The notes: a model not told the origin generated them from the letters alone. DNA of 42,873 nucleotides from Bacteriovoracaceae bacterium UBA4096 (GCA_002381945.1 DFXY01000028.1:101873-144745); one strand, 5' to 3'; counted from the stretch's first letter, positions 33,461 to 41,564 are shown. Program-made: numbers and translations.

Positions 33461-34198
33461 ATGAAACTCAGAATTCTTTCTTACAATATCCACAAAGGCT
33501 TCACGATCGGCAATCGTGACTTCATTCTGGAACAAATTCGCCTAGCTCTTAGGGAGATGAATGCTGATGTCCTTTTTCTTCAGGAAGTCCTGGGAGATCA
33601 TCAGGATAAAAAATGTAAAATCCCTGATTGGAAAACGGCCATTCAATTTGAATATCTGGCAGATACCGTCTGGCCTCATTTTGCTTATGGGAAAAATGCT
33701 ATTTATCCCGAAGGTCACCATGGTAACGCTATTTTAAGTAAATTTCCGATCGTGGACTGGCAGAACCATGTCATATCGACCAATCGTTTTGAACAACGCG
33801 GACTTTTAAAATGTAAGGTTCAAATTCCGGAGACAGGGCAGGAAATCCTGCTTGCAAACACTCACCTTGACCTGACCCAAAAAGGAAGAAATCTTCAAAC
33901 CAACATGCTGGTTAAACATATGGAAAATGAATCTGATCTTCCATGGGTACTAGTGGGCGACTTCAACGATTGGAATAAAAAGATCTCCCCACGAATAGAA
34001 CATCTTTTGAATGCTAAGGAAGTCTTTAAATCAATTCATGGGAAATATCCGGCGACATTCCCCTCCTTTATGCCAATGCTTTCCCTGGATCGAATTTTTG
34101 TCCACAAAGTAAATCCCGTGACGGCGATTGCCTTAACCGATTCTCATTGGAAGAACCTTTCAGATCACTTACCACTCTATGTAGAAATTGATGTTTAG
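33461..34198 (+). CDS. YbhP-like endonuclease/exonuclease/phosphatase-fold protein
   Basis: A 245-residue metal-dependent phosphoesterase. The fold's motifs run in order: LSYNIHKG (6-13), LFLQEVLG with catalytic Glu near 44, NTHLDLTQKG, VGDFNDW near 164-170, and SDHLPL at the end. Members cut DNA, inositol phosphates or phospholipids. The pairing with clsB suggests a phospholipid head-group or lipid-diester substrate. It starts one base after clsB; the longer frame to 33416 is rejected. Its end overlaps the convergent peptidase gene by four bases. Confidence 0.85.
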   Translation: MKLRILSYNIHKGFTIGNRDFILEQIRLALREMNADVLFLQEVLGDHQDKKCKIPDWKTAIQFEYLADTVWPHFAYGKNAIYPEGHHGNAILSKFPIVDWQNHVISTNRFEQRGLLKCKVQIPETGQEILLANTHLDLTQKGRNLQTNMLVKHMENESDLPWVLVGDFNDWNKKISPRIEHLLNAKEVFKSIHGKYPATFPSFMPMLSLDRIFVHKVNPVTAIALTDSHWKNLSDHLPLYVEIDV

Positions 34199-34857
34199 TT
34201 AATTGAGAATTTGTGACCATCGGCAAAAGCATAACATTTCCCAACAAATCTTAATTCTTCACCGTTTACCACAATGCCGGCACCATCAGGACAAGCATAG
34301 ATAATTTTCTGATGAAGTTTGGAGTACTTCTTAAAAACAACATCATAGCGGGTAGAATTTTTAAAATGAGGAAAGAAAAGAAAGTCCACCAGCTTCAAAG
34401 CACTTAAATTAGAAATATTAACAGTATTCTCATCTCGATCAAATTCGGGATAAGCGGCCATATCAATATTTTCAGTCATCATGATGGCACCAGCGGACAG
34501 ACCGGTTAAAACGCCACCTTTTTTAACAAAGGCCCTTAACTGAGGCAATAGTTTGGCCTTACGAAGACTATTGAGGAAATAAAAAGTGTTGCCGCCGCCT
34601 AAATGAATGGCGTCACTTCTGATCACTTCTTGAAATAAAATTCTATCAAAAGGAACATCGATAGGAAAATGGATGAAACGAGATATTTTAAATTTGGAGT
34701 AGTGTTTAACAAAATACTTAAACTCCTGCTCTGAGAGATAAGAAGAAGACGGGATAAAAGTCACCACAGGATTTTTTTTTCCCAATAACTCGATAAAAAT
34801 CTTATCCAACTGATAGTTATCTTTATCAATCCCACCGCTATAAAAGACTAATTTCAT
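34195..34857 (-). CDS. Peptidase E-like protein (S51 family)
   Basis: A 220-residue cytoplasmic protein of the class-I amidotransferase-like fold. The nucleophile Ser121 is in TGLSAGAI, with IHLGGGNTFYFL (84-95) before it and a candidate His164 in FFPHF, the layout of aspartyl dipeptidase PepE. Substrate would be Asp-X dipeptides if the function holds; the third acid is uncertain (Asp140 region). It overlaps the stop of the upstream SelO-like gene by four bases (ATGA), so the two are coupled. Confidence 0.8.
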   Translation of the reverse strand: MKLVFYSGGIDKDNYQLDKIFIELLGKKNPVVTFIPSSSYLSEQEFKYFVKHYSKFKISRFIHFPIDVPFDRILFQEVIRSDAIHLGGGNTFYFLNSLRKAKLLPQLRAFVKKGGVLTGLSAGAIMMTENIDMAAYPEFDRDENTVNISNLSALKLVDFLFFPHFKNSTRYDVVFKKYSKLHQKIIYACPDGAGIVVNGEELRFVGKCYAFADGHKFSIN

Positions 34858-36689
34858 AGACCTTCACGGCAATCCCTAACAATTGAATAAAATCCTTGCA
34901 TGATATTCTTGTGCCGTGGTGGAATCTCAGATGAAACCTTCTTCTGATCAGGATTGAGGTTCTGATAAGTCGAAAATTCGCATGCCAACTGATAGAGTTC
35001 TTCCGCACCTAACCTAGGACGGAGTTTCTGAACTTTCTGGACAATATAAGTGATAGAGTCACCGGTTACTCTGTCATACTTGTTTATTACAGATGAACGC
35101 ATCGTGAGTTCCAGTAGAACTTGCGTTCTCGGAGTAACAGTTTCTTTCTCAATGGCATAAACCAGTGCCATGTAAGAAGTTTGAAAACGATTGATCTGTT
35201 TTTTTCTAATATCAGTAAGTTTGAGATCCTGCTTCTTAGCATAAGAAGATTTAATAATTTCAGTAAAGTCCTGTGGAGAAAGTGCGGCCTGACGACTGAG
35301 ATAGATCTGTGGGAATTCCCGCATAATATCTCTCATACAAAAAATAGCATCACGGTTAATCCCGTCAGCAACTTTATGAATGCCTCGCTTGGATTGGGCC
35401 CTTTCAAAATAAGTATAGGTTTTTCTGAATTTCGTTACTAAGGGTCGGTGATTCTTAAGTAAAAGATCCTGCTGATTTTTCTTGAAGCCCATTTTCTGGG
35501 TAAGATTGCGGTCTTTGCATTCAATGAAGAATTTATCAAAAAACTTCAAGGTTTCATGGCCTCTAAATTGTGAAATGGACTTTTTCTTTCCAGTCGTTAA
35601 AAAATCGGCAATCTGAACAAAACACTGAACAATGTAGCGGGCCTTCTGCCTTTGTTCTAAAATAGTCGTGGAATATCTTTGGACATCATCATAGCGGTAT
35701 TCAGCATGGAAAAGCCCAAACTGTCTGATTGAACCATAGTCAATGATTCCCCCATCCATCAGGATATTGTCCCCATCCCAATCCAACCAGCAGAAGATAT
35801 ATTCATCCTCAAATTTTGCTGAAACTTCTGCAAAAGTTTTTGCCACCTGACGGGCCAGGTAATGATACTTCTCTTTATCATTTTTAAAGTTTGTTTGGGT
35901 CCAGACCTTATTATCAATCTGTCTTTGGATATAATAATCTGCCACTTGCTTTAAAGAGGTTACATTCCCCTGCTTTAAATGACCGAAGAAATGACTGGGA
36001 CGCATTAGGTTTGGATTGGCACGAACATTGATCCCCAGACCTTTTTCAAACTCAATAATGGCAAGGACTCGTTCTGTTTTAAAGCCATTCTTACCCAGGA
36101 CTTCTGAAAAAAACAATGTCTCTAGGCCTTCACCGACCTCAGACAATCCACAACCATAAGAAATTGATGGATCACCAGTCTGATAAAATTTCTTGTTTAT
36201 GTTACTGGCAGGAGAAAGTTTTGTTGCTCCTGTACCACAGCTGGAAATATCCCAGGTAATGCCATTGTTTCTGACCGTGCCATTCCATATAGAGCGACCA
36301 TCTCCGGAAGTCTTACCCGTTTTATCCGGATGCTGGAGCTGGAGATAACGGGTCGCCATAAAGGTATAAGGATAAATATCCTCTTCAGGGATTTTAACCT
36401 TATTTATGACGTCAAATTCGTTGATGATGACTAAAGAAAAAGTCCGGAGAATTTCCTGCTCTAATTCAGGATTGAGATGGTTGGGATGAGTTTTGGGAAT
36501 CAGTCCCATTTCTCGGGCCAGATCAAAGTTAAAAAAAGCGACCTTACCACCTTTTTTATGGCGGGCCTGGTATTCGACCCTCCCACCCGGGACTTGAGTT
36601 TTAAAAGGATGTTCGCCATTGATCTTAGCGAAAGTTGAGTAGGAACGTTTGCCGACCTCGTCGATCGGGCTTTTTTTAACTTGATTCAT
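34854..36689 (-). CDS. Divergent SelO-like (YdiU/UPF0061-type) protein
   Basis: A 611-residue soluble protein. SelO enzymes are pseudokinases that transfer AMP from ATP to proteins. The same order of motifs is visible here: SGDGRSIWNGTV (128-139), CGTGATKLSPA (151-161) with a candidate nucleotide lysine at 157, VRANPNLMRPSHFFGHL where SelO has R-[VI]-A-x-S-x-[IL]-R-x-GHF, VADYYI, then WDGDNIL (304-310) and IIDYGS (315-320), matching SelO's N-x-D-N and DYG. The C-terminal 280 residues and the low overall similarity mark it as divergent, so AMPylation is inferred. A strong promoter precedes it and the peptidase E-like gene is coupled downstream. Confidence 0.65.
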   Translation of the reverse strand: MNQVKKSPIDEVGKRSYSTFAKINGEHPFKTQVPGGRVEYQARHKKGGKVAFFNFDLAREMGLIPKTHPNHLNPELEQEILRTFSLVIINEFDVINKVKIPEEDIYPYTFMATRYLQLQHPDKTGKTSGDGRSIWNGTVRNNGITWDISSCGTGATKLSPASNINKKFYQTGDPSISYGCGLSEVGEGLETLFFSEVLGKNGFKTERVLAIIEFEKGLGINVRANPNLMRPSHFFGHLKQGNVTSLKQVADYYIQRQIDNKVWTQTNFKNDKEKYHYLARQVAKTFAEVSAKFEDEYIFCWLDWDGDNILMDGGIIDYGSIRQFGLFHAEYRYDDVQRYSTTILEQRQKARYIVQCFVQIADFLTTGKKKSISQFRGHETLKFFDKFFIECKDRNLTQKMGFKKNQQDLLLKNHRPLVTKFRKTYTYFERAQSKRGIHKVADGINRDAIFCMRDIMREFPQIYLSRQAALSPQDFTEIIKSSYAKKQDLKLTDIRKKQINRFQTSYMALVYAIEKETVTPRTQVLLELTMRSSVINKYDRVTGDSITYIVQKVQKLRPRLGAEELYQLACEFSTYQNLNPDQKKVSSEIPPRHKNIMQGFYSIVRDCREGL

Positions 36690-36736
36690 TCTTACTTATC
36701 AATCCTTGATAATGTCCTAAACAAAAAGCTATTTAA

Positions 36737-36765
36737 ATTATAGGACCTCTCGCAATGGTTGACAA
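36737..36765 (-). promoter_or_regulatory. Sigma-70-type promoter of the SelO-like operon
   Basis: On the minus strand, TTGTCA (36765-36760), a 17-base spacer and a perfect TATAAT (36742-36737) lie about 40-50 bases before the start codon. This is the best promoter in the window. Confidence 0.7.
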
Positions 36766-36784
36766 AAAAATGTATTCGCTAGGC

Positions 36785-36806
36785 AAAAAGGGCTCCTCAC
36801 AGAGCA
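36785..36806 (-). terminator. Weak terminator after the lipoprotein hydrolase
   Basis: On the minus strand a short GCTC/GAGC stem overlaps the stop codon and is followed by CCTTTTT. The short stem makes it marginal. Confidence 0.4.
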
Positions 36807-37633
36807 GTTTGATCAATTAAATCCAACAATTGTTGGCGATATATTCCCTTCTCGTGATGATAGGCATCGATGTGTGAGCCATTGGGTAACTTCCATAACC
36901 ACTTGTCTTTAGTCTTCACACCTTTATAGATCTCTTTTCCGAACTTGGCAGGAACTACGGTGTCCTTCATTCCTACGATCACCAGTGTCGGTTTGGTGAT
37001 TTTGTCAAAAACTTCGTCGGCGGCATATTCATCAGAAACCAAAACAAACGCCAGTGGGCTAATAGGCCAGAGAAACCAAACTGATTTCAATTTATCAAAA
37101 GCAATATCTTTGTAAGATGCAAATGCTGAATCCATAACAATCAAAGAAATATCATTATAATGTTTAGAATCGGGCAATGCCCGAAGAGCGACGGCCCCGC
37201 CAGTACTTTGTCCATAAACAATAAATTTTCCTTTTCCATTTAATTCATTGAGTTCATGGCCTATTTCCAATGCTGCGAGTGCATCCTGATACAAACCTGC
37301 CTGGGAAGGTTTCCCATCCGACTTTCCATAACCGCGATAATCAAAAGTAAAAAAATTGTAACCATGATCAATTAACCAAATCAGGCTAAAAAAGTGTGTC
37401 GAAATATTCTGAGCATTACCGTGAAATTGGATAATAGTGCCTTTGGATTTATTCGTTTTGGAACGAAAAAACCAGCCGTGTAACTGAACACCATCTTTAG
37501 ATTTAAAAAAGACATTTTCATACTTAAGTTTGAACTGCTTTGGGTCGACAAAGTGCCTGTCCGAAGGGTGATAAAAAAGATGAGAGCAACTTTGGAGAAA
37601 AACTAATCCAAAAATGATTAAAAAAAATCTCAT
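36797..37633 (-). CDS. Lipoprotein alpha/beta hydrolase (BEM46-like)
   Basis: A 278-residue precursor with a lipobox, FLQSC, at Cys16, so it should be lipid-anchored on the periplasmic side. The hydrolase core has the oxyanion segment QFHGNAQN (69-76), DYRGYGKSDG, nucleophile Ser143 in GQSTGG, an acid in GMKDTVVP (near 224) and His254 in GSHIDAY. This is the layout of the BEM46/YqkD group; substrates are unknown. GGAG precedes the ATG. Confidence 0.85.
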   Translation of the reverse strand: MRFFLIIFGLVFLQSCSHLFYHPSDRHFVDPKQFKLKYENVFFKSKDGVQLHGWFFRSKTNKSKGTIIQFHGNAQNISTHFFSLIWLIDHGYNFFTFDYRGYGKSDGKPSQAGLYQDALAALEIGHELNELNGKGKFIVYGQSTGGAVALRALPDSKHYNDISLIVMDSAFASYKDIAFDKLKSVWFLWPISPLAFVLVSDEYAADEVFDKITKPTLVIVGMKDTVVPAKFGKEIYKGVKTKDKWLWKLPNGSHIDAYHHEKGIYRQQLLDLIDQTAL

Positions 37634-37724
37634 CTACTCTCCTTGATCAAATCTTAACTTAGCTAACCTAAACCTCAAGAGACTTTGAGCTCAATCGAGC
37701 GATAATTAAGTCCAAAGGAGCCTC

Positions 37725-37847
37725 ATGCAAATACTTATTCGGTTTGGCCTGATTCTCATAAGTCCCTATCTCCTGGTGATTTATTGGAGAAACTCTATGA
37801 AAAATGTAGAAGACCTTCACGCTCATTATGAACTTAATTTTGAGTAA
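37725..37847 (+). CDS. 40-residue single-helix membrane microprotein
   Basis: ATG 37725 has a strong AAAGGAG four bases upstream and opens a 40-codon frame. Residues 3-21 (ILIRFGLILISPYLLVIYW) form one membrane helix, followed by a short charged tail (RNSMKNVEDLHAHYELNFE). It stands alone on the plus strand, divergent from the lipoprotein hydrolase, and stops one base before the end of the VanX-like gene. It is unlike any family I know. Confidence 0.6.
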   Translation: MQILIRFGLILISPYLLVIYWRNSMKNVEDLHAHYELNFE

Positions 37848-38468
37848 TTATTCAATGTCAAAATCAAAAGCGTCATGAGGAAATGGTTCTGGTCGAAGAG
37901 AAAAATGCCACCATTCCTGAAAAAAGTTCTTAAAGCCTTCACTCTCCATTAAACTCTTTAAAAGCCTTCGATTCTTTATTTGCTCATCAGAAATTGAATC
38001 ATTATCGGTATGGGAGATCACATCAAAGTAATCAAAGGCACTCCCCATATCCAAATCATGACCCGAATGATGATCACACAAAGTCAGATCGACAGCACTT
38101 CCCCTAGAGTGGGAAGACTGCTTAGCGATAAAGCCTTGTTCGAATAAATCAATTCGTGAAAAGCCAGGGTAATAAATGGCCTTAAGAGCAGGATTAGTTT
38201 CTGGCAACTGGGCCCAGTCCTGGAAAAATGAAACTGCTTTCACCGGACGGTAAGCATCAAAAATTTTAAGTGAGAGGCCAAGTTCCAAAGCTTTCTTCTG
38301 AACTCTCCCCAGTGCTTCCGCCGAAGGTTTTGCCATATAAGCTTTTTGCGCTTTATAGCCAGGAACAACTTGACCGGTAAAATTATGAATGGAACTGTAG
38401 TCCATCTGAATTCGGATGCCCTGGCAAGCTTCACTTAGGGAAATAAATTCGGGATGAATCTTATTCAT
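37848..38468 (-). CDS. D-alanyl-D-alanine dipeptidase (VanX/DdpX family)
   Basis: A 206-residue zinc dipeptidase. Zinc and catalytic residues fall in the family's pattern: Arg74 in DAYRPV, His120 and Asp127 in SSHSRGSAVD, Glu185 and His188 in EWWHFS; MGSAFDYFD is the VanX substrate loop. It splits D-Ala-D-Ala. No vanH/vanA or ddp transport genes are near, so muropeptide recycling or prey-wall use is more likely than glycopeptide resistance. The start at 38468 gives the family's usual length; the open frame reaches 38522. It overlaps the DUF4105 gene by eight bases. No signal peptide, so cytoplasmic. Confidence 0.87.
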   Translation of the reverse strand: MNKIHPEFISLSEACQGIRIQMDYSSIHNFTGQVVPGYKAQKAYMAKPSAEALGRVQKKALELGLSLKIFDAYRPVKAVSFFQDWAQLPETNPALKAIYYPGFSRIDLFEQGFIAKQSSHSRGSAVDLTLCDHHSGHDLDMGSAFDYFDVISHTDNDSISDEQIKNRRLLKSLMESEGFKNFFQEWWHFSLRPEPFPHDAFDFDIE

Positions 38469-40344
38469 AGAAGTACTGTATTCCAAACTCTCCAAATGTG
38501 AACCACTCTCTTTCTCTTTCAATACCTCCCCCTTTTAAGGAAAGGGATACTTTATCATTAAGGTGATGGCGCAATTCCAACTCATTCCACCATTCATAAT
38601 CCTGAAAGAGTTTTTTATGCTCATAAGTATTGAAATGATAAAAAGTATTTAAACCGGTCACCCATTTATCCGAGAATTTAAAACGGGCAAATACTTTCGG
38701 TCCCAATCCGATGCGGTAATTATTTTCAAACTGGGACTGAAGATCTACCTCACCATTTAGTAAAAATGCTAATAGTACCTTTTGGCGGGCCAATTGAAGG
38801 CTATTGCCGACCGATCCATTGACAAAACCGGCAGGGCAATCGAAGCAGTTTAATCTTCTGAGCTGTTTGGCACCAAGATCAATCTCCCAGGAAATAGGTG
38901 AAGCCCAGAAGTTTTGTTCAGCATAATTTTTAATGTTAAAGATCGAAAAATTATCCAGAATCAGTTTACCGTCCTGATAATTTCTCTCTTGCAGTTCAAA
39001 AGAGATTTTACCAATTTCAAGTTGAGCTTCTTTTAAAGATCCGGCAGGTGGCTCTAACAAATCATGCAGGGCCGCTCGAAATTCCACCCGGGTGCTTTTT
39101 CCAATTTTATCGTAATAGTTTTCTGATAGAACCCATCTGGTTGGAGAATGGCCATAAGCGGGAGAATCCTGCGCTGTTTTCTTTGGATCAATAATATCAT
39201 GGGAAATAACAGGATTCTTCGCCCGAGCTGTTAAAATATGAGATTTCAGTTCTTTGGTGGCCGGGTCATCTTTTAAGATTTTTTCGAAATGAAAGTAATC
39301 AAAAGCTTCCATGGAAACATCCAGAACTTCCGCTGCTTTCTGATCACTTTTCCCTTTTAACAGAACAAGAGTATCAACCGGTTTCTGTGCAATGTTTTTA
39401 GCTATCTTTAATTCCTCGTGATTTAAATTCTCAGACAGTCTGGTGAGTTTGGAATACGTTGACTCGCGTCTTTTCCCTTCCTCAATCAAGCCTTCATGAT
39501 GAAGCAAACGAACGGTATCCGCCGGAATGGTATAGTGACTGTACCTGTCAGTAAGATTGAGATCTGGGCGAGCAACATCGATAATACTTAGTAAATGATA
39601 AGAACAATTTTCATGGAAATAAAAATAATCAAAATAAGTGTTACCCAGCTCCCAGATATGATCCACCATCTCAAGCACTTCCGGCATGGTAAGCTTTAAG
39701 TCATAAGACCATAAATCACGAAATTCGAAGTTACTGTATTCACGAATTTTATAATAATAAGGAATTGCTGCAAATTCCCCATGAAAGCCGCCGAACAAAC
39801 CTTTTACTGCATAAAGGAAGGGATTATTTTCCTTCGCCTGGGCGGCATAATTGATCCCATAATCCAACATCTCGGTTTCATTTTTATCATCATAGCGACT
39901 AAGTCTTAGCAAGGTATGCCCAAAAGCTGAGTTCGGATTGGTCAAATAATAAGAAGAAAACACAATGCTTGCACGTTTGGCCGCAAGCTTTGAAAAAAAG
40001 CTTATATACTTGGTGCATCCTGAGAAGTCGGCCTTCCAGGGCATACCCAGTTCCTGATTAAGCCATTTGTAGCGAAGAGGAAATTTACAAATGGCATGAT
40101 CATCATTAGGTTTATTCGTCTGACCAAAAATATCTATGGATTTTTTGAGTTCGAGCGAAGGATTGGTTTTACCCTCTTGATGCAAGAAGAAGCTCTTTGC
40201 ATCAGCTTCGCTGACATAATTACCTAAGAGTGTTTTCTTATAATGAAGAAGCTTCAGCCATTTAGGAGACTTAGCAAGATCAGCTAAATCATTACCGGCG
40301 AAAGTTGGAAGAGAAAAAAAAATCAATAAGAGAATGATATGCAT
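38461..40344 (-). CDS. DUF4105 protein, possible Lnb-type lipoprotein N-acyltransferase
   Basis: A 627-residue precursor with a signal peptide (MHIILLLIFFSLPTFAG). An N-terminal helical region (WLKLLHYK...GKTNPSLEL) precedes the DUF4105 core, with His143 in SAFGHTLLRLS and Cys247 in HENCSYHLLS; the C-terminal 250 residues are beta-rich, ending in an aromatic FGIQYFYE as outer-membrane barrels do. In Bacteroides a DUF4105 protein, Lnb, N-acylates lipoproteins; whether that holds here is untested. ATG 40344 at the signal peptide, with AGG before it, is preferred to the longer frame. It follows a DUF3015 gene and overlaps the VanX-like gene. Confidence 0.8.
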   Translation of the reverse strand: MHIILLLIFFSLPTFAGNDLADLAKSPKWLKLLHYKKTLLGNYVSEADAKSFFLHQEGKTNPSLELKKSIDIFGQTNKPNDDHAICKFPLRYKWLNQELGMPWKADFSGCTKYISFFSKLAAKRASIVFSSYYLTNPNSAFGHTLLRLSRYDDKNETEMLDYGINYAAQAKENNPFLYAVKGLFGGFHGEFAAIPYYYKIREYSNFEFRDLWSYDLKLTMPEVLEMVDHIWELGNTYFDYFYFHENCSYHLLSIIDVARPDLNLTDRYSHYTIPADTVRLLHHEGLIEEGKRRESTYSKLTRLSENLNHEELKIAKNIAQKPVDTLVLLKGKSDQKAAEVLDVSMEAFDYFHFEKILKDDPATKELKSHILTARAKNPVISHDIIDPKKTAQDSPAYGHSPTRWVLSENYYDKIGKSTRVEFRAALHDLLEPPAGSLKEAQLEIGKISFELQERNYQDGKLILDNFSIFNIKNYAEQNFWASPISWEIDLGAKQLRRLNCFDCPAGFVNGSVGNSLQLARQKVLLAFLLNGEVDLQSQFENNYRIGLGPKVFARFKFSDKWVTGLNTFYHFNTYEHKKLFQDYEWWNELELRHHLNDKVSLSLKGGGIEREREWFTFGEFGIQYFYE

Positions 40345-40371
40345 GGGACCTGCTATTTTGTAACAGGTCCC
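40345..40371 (-). terminator. Hairpin between the DUF3015 and DUF4105 genes
   Basis: A perfect 8-base-pair inverted repeat GGGACCTG/CAGGTCCC with an 11-base loop. It ends one base before the DUF4105 start and its 3' arm contains that gene's AGG ribosome site. It may end DUF3015 transcripts, although there is no T run, or hide the start of DUF4105 in read-through RNA. Confidence 0.55.
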
Positions 40372-40400
40372 ATTATAGAAATTAGATCTGAGTGTTGCAA
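40372..40400 (-). promoter_or_regulatory. Promoter candidate of the DUF4105-VanX genes
   Basis: On the minus strand TTGCAA (40400-40395), a 17-base spacer and a perfect TATAAT (40377-40372). The start would fall inside the left arm of the adjacent hairpin, leaving the DUF4105 ribosome site free. Confidence 0.6.
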
Positions 40401-40846
40401 GTAGTAGAAGCAACAGTATTAATGTTGTGAGTGATCTCAGTTGAAGAAGCGTTAGCTGTTGTAAAGATTGAAGAATAGTTAGACTTCAAAGCTTGGCCGA
40501 ACTCAGTTGAGTTAGCACAGCCGTAAACCTTAGAAAGACCAACAATAGTTTCACCATTACCACGAGCGATATCATTAGCAAGAGCTACTTTATTAGCTTC
40601 AACATATGCTTCTGCCTGACCTACTTTAAGAGGAGCTGGAGAATCACAGTTAGAAGTACCTAGAGTGATAGCGATAGTTTGGAAACCAGTACCGTTTGTA
40701 GTAGCAGCAAGAACTTGCTTCCACCAAGTTTGGTCACCTTCAAACACCATAGAACCAAGACCGCAGCCAGCAGAGCCGTATTTAGCAGCAAAAGCAGACG
40801 AAGTCATAAGGGCAGCAGCAGCAACAACAAGTAATAGTTTTTTCAT
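40382..40846 (-). CDS. DUF3015 family secreted protein
   Basis: A 154-residue precursor with a signal peptide (MKKLLLVVAAAALMTSSAFA). The mature start AKYGSAGCGLGSMVF is the DUF3015 hallmark; four cysteines follow the pattern of the family (GCGLG, SNCDS, YGCAN, TTCNT). Role unknown; periplasmic. Codon use is strongly biased, so expression is probably high. ATG 40846 with GGAG is chosen over the four-residue extension. It lies directly upstream of the DUF4105 gene. Confidence 0.88.
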   Translation of the reverse strand: MKKLLLVVAAAALMTSSAFAAKYGSAGCGLGSMVFEGDQTWWKQVLAATTNGTGFQTIAITLGTSNCDSPAPLKVGQAEAYVEANKVALANDIARGNGETIVGLSKVYGCANSTEFGQALKSNYSSIFTTANASSTEITHNINTVASTTCNTQI

Positions 40847-40895
40847 ACCTAACTCCAATGTGAAGGTTTAATTGTTAACAAAAACATTACTATCC

Positions 40896-40923
40896 ATTAT
40901 GTGGCGTTATGTTTTTAGTTCAA
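40896..40923 (-). promoter_or_regulatory. Promoter candidate of the DUF3015 gene
   Basis: On the minus strand TTGAAC (40923-40918), a 16-base spacer and CATAAT (40901-40896), five of six -10 matches. A perfect palindrome TTGTTAACAA lies in the leader (40872-40881). Confidence 0.5.
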
Positions 40924-40981
40924 TAGGAAAAATCTAAAGAATACCTTTCCCGACTTTTCCGCTTCGCAAATAAAGGGAGTT

Positions 40982-41506
40982 TTAAAAATCTTTAAAATGA
41001 TTAATGGTGAGATAAGTGAGTCGAAGCCGCTTCTCTATTGTTTCATCCAGCATCAAAAGAAGTTCTTCCAGTTCAAAAGTCAGACCTAAGTCACAAACAA
41101 ACTTATCTGCTGACACTTCGGCCATTAAAGGATCTTCCTTCATTCCTTCGAGCTCATACAAGACAAAGGCCACTTCATGGGCCAGATAGGCCACTGCACT
41201 TTTCTTTTCAGATTGAAGAAGCTTTTGAAACTCAGGGAAAACAACTATCGTATTGTTCAAAACCCTGCCTGGCCCATTCTTTTTAAGCTCCTGACTAGGA
41301 ACGAAGATAACCGGATACTTTGTCATCATCGCTTCCAGAACTCCTGAAGGCAGATGAGAAAATAATTTATCGAAGTGAGCTTTGTTGCTGGATTCAAGAA
41401 TCCACTGGTGTTCAGGAAGACTATAGAAGAAGACGCTGAAGTTCTTTCGAAGCTGCGATTTATTAGTTCGATCTTTTGAAAGAAATTTTTGAATTAGATT
41501 CATCAT
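40982..41506 (-). CDS. Unknown protein with a degenerate zincin-like motif
   Basis: A 174-residue soluble protein. Residues around 108-134 read AYLAHEVAFVL, then PLMAEVSADKFVCDLG. Zinc peptidases of this shape have H-E-x-x-H followed by E-x-x-A-D; here the second histidine is phenylalanine (HEVAF) while the glutamate/aspartate block is kept. So it may be a former protease with a binding role. Family not recognised. AGAGGTG precedes the doubled ATG. Confidence 0.7.
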   Translation of the reverse strand: MMNLIQKFLSKDRTNKSQLRKNFSVFFYSLPEHQWILESSNKAHFDKLFSHLPSGVLEAMMTKYPVIFVPSQELKKNGPGRVLNNTIVVFPEFQKLLQSEKKSAVAYLAHEVAFVLYELEGMKEDPLMAEVSADKFVCDLGLTFELEELLLMLDETIEKRLRLTYLTINHFKDF

Positions 41507-41533
41507 AGCGTCACCTCTTACCTTCTTTTCGGA

Positions 41534-41550
41534 AAGAGATGACGTCTCTT
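41534..41550 (-). terminator. Possible terminator between two minus-strand genes
   Basis: A 6-base-pair stem AAGAGA/TCTCTT with a five-base loop lies after the stop of the 92-residue gene. No T run follows, so it is weak. Confidence 0.35.
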
Positions 41551-41564
41551 AAGGATTTTATACC

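Noticed and set aside
36759..36764. A perfect TTGACA on the plus strand read as a plus-strand promoter
   Set aside because: No -10 box follows at standard spacing and no plus-strand gene lies downstream; the same bases fit a -35 for the minus-strand SelO-like gene.
37848..38468. A vancomycin-resistance locus around the VanX-like gene
   Set aside because: No vanH, vanA, vanR or vanS genes are adjacent; the neighbours are DUF4105, DUF3015 and a lipoprotein hydrolase.
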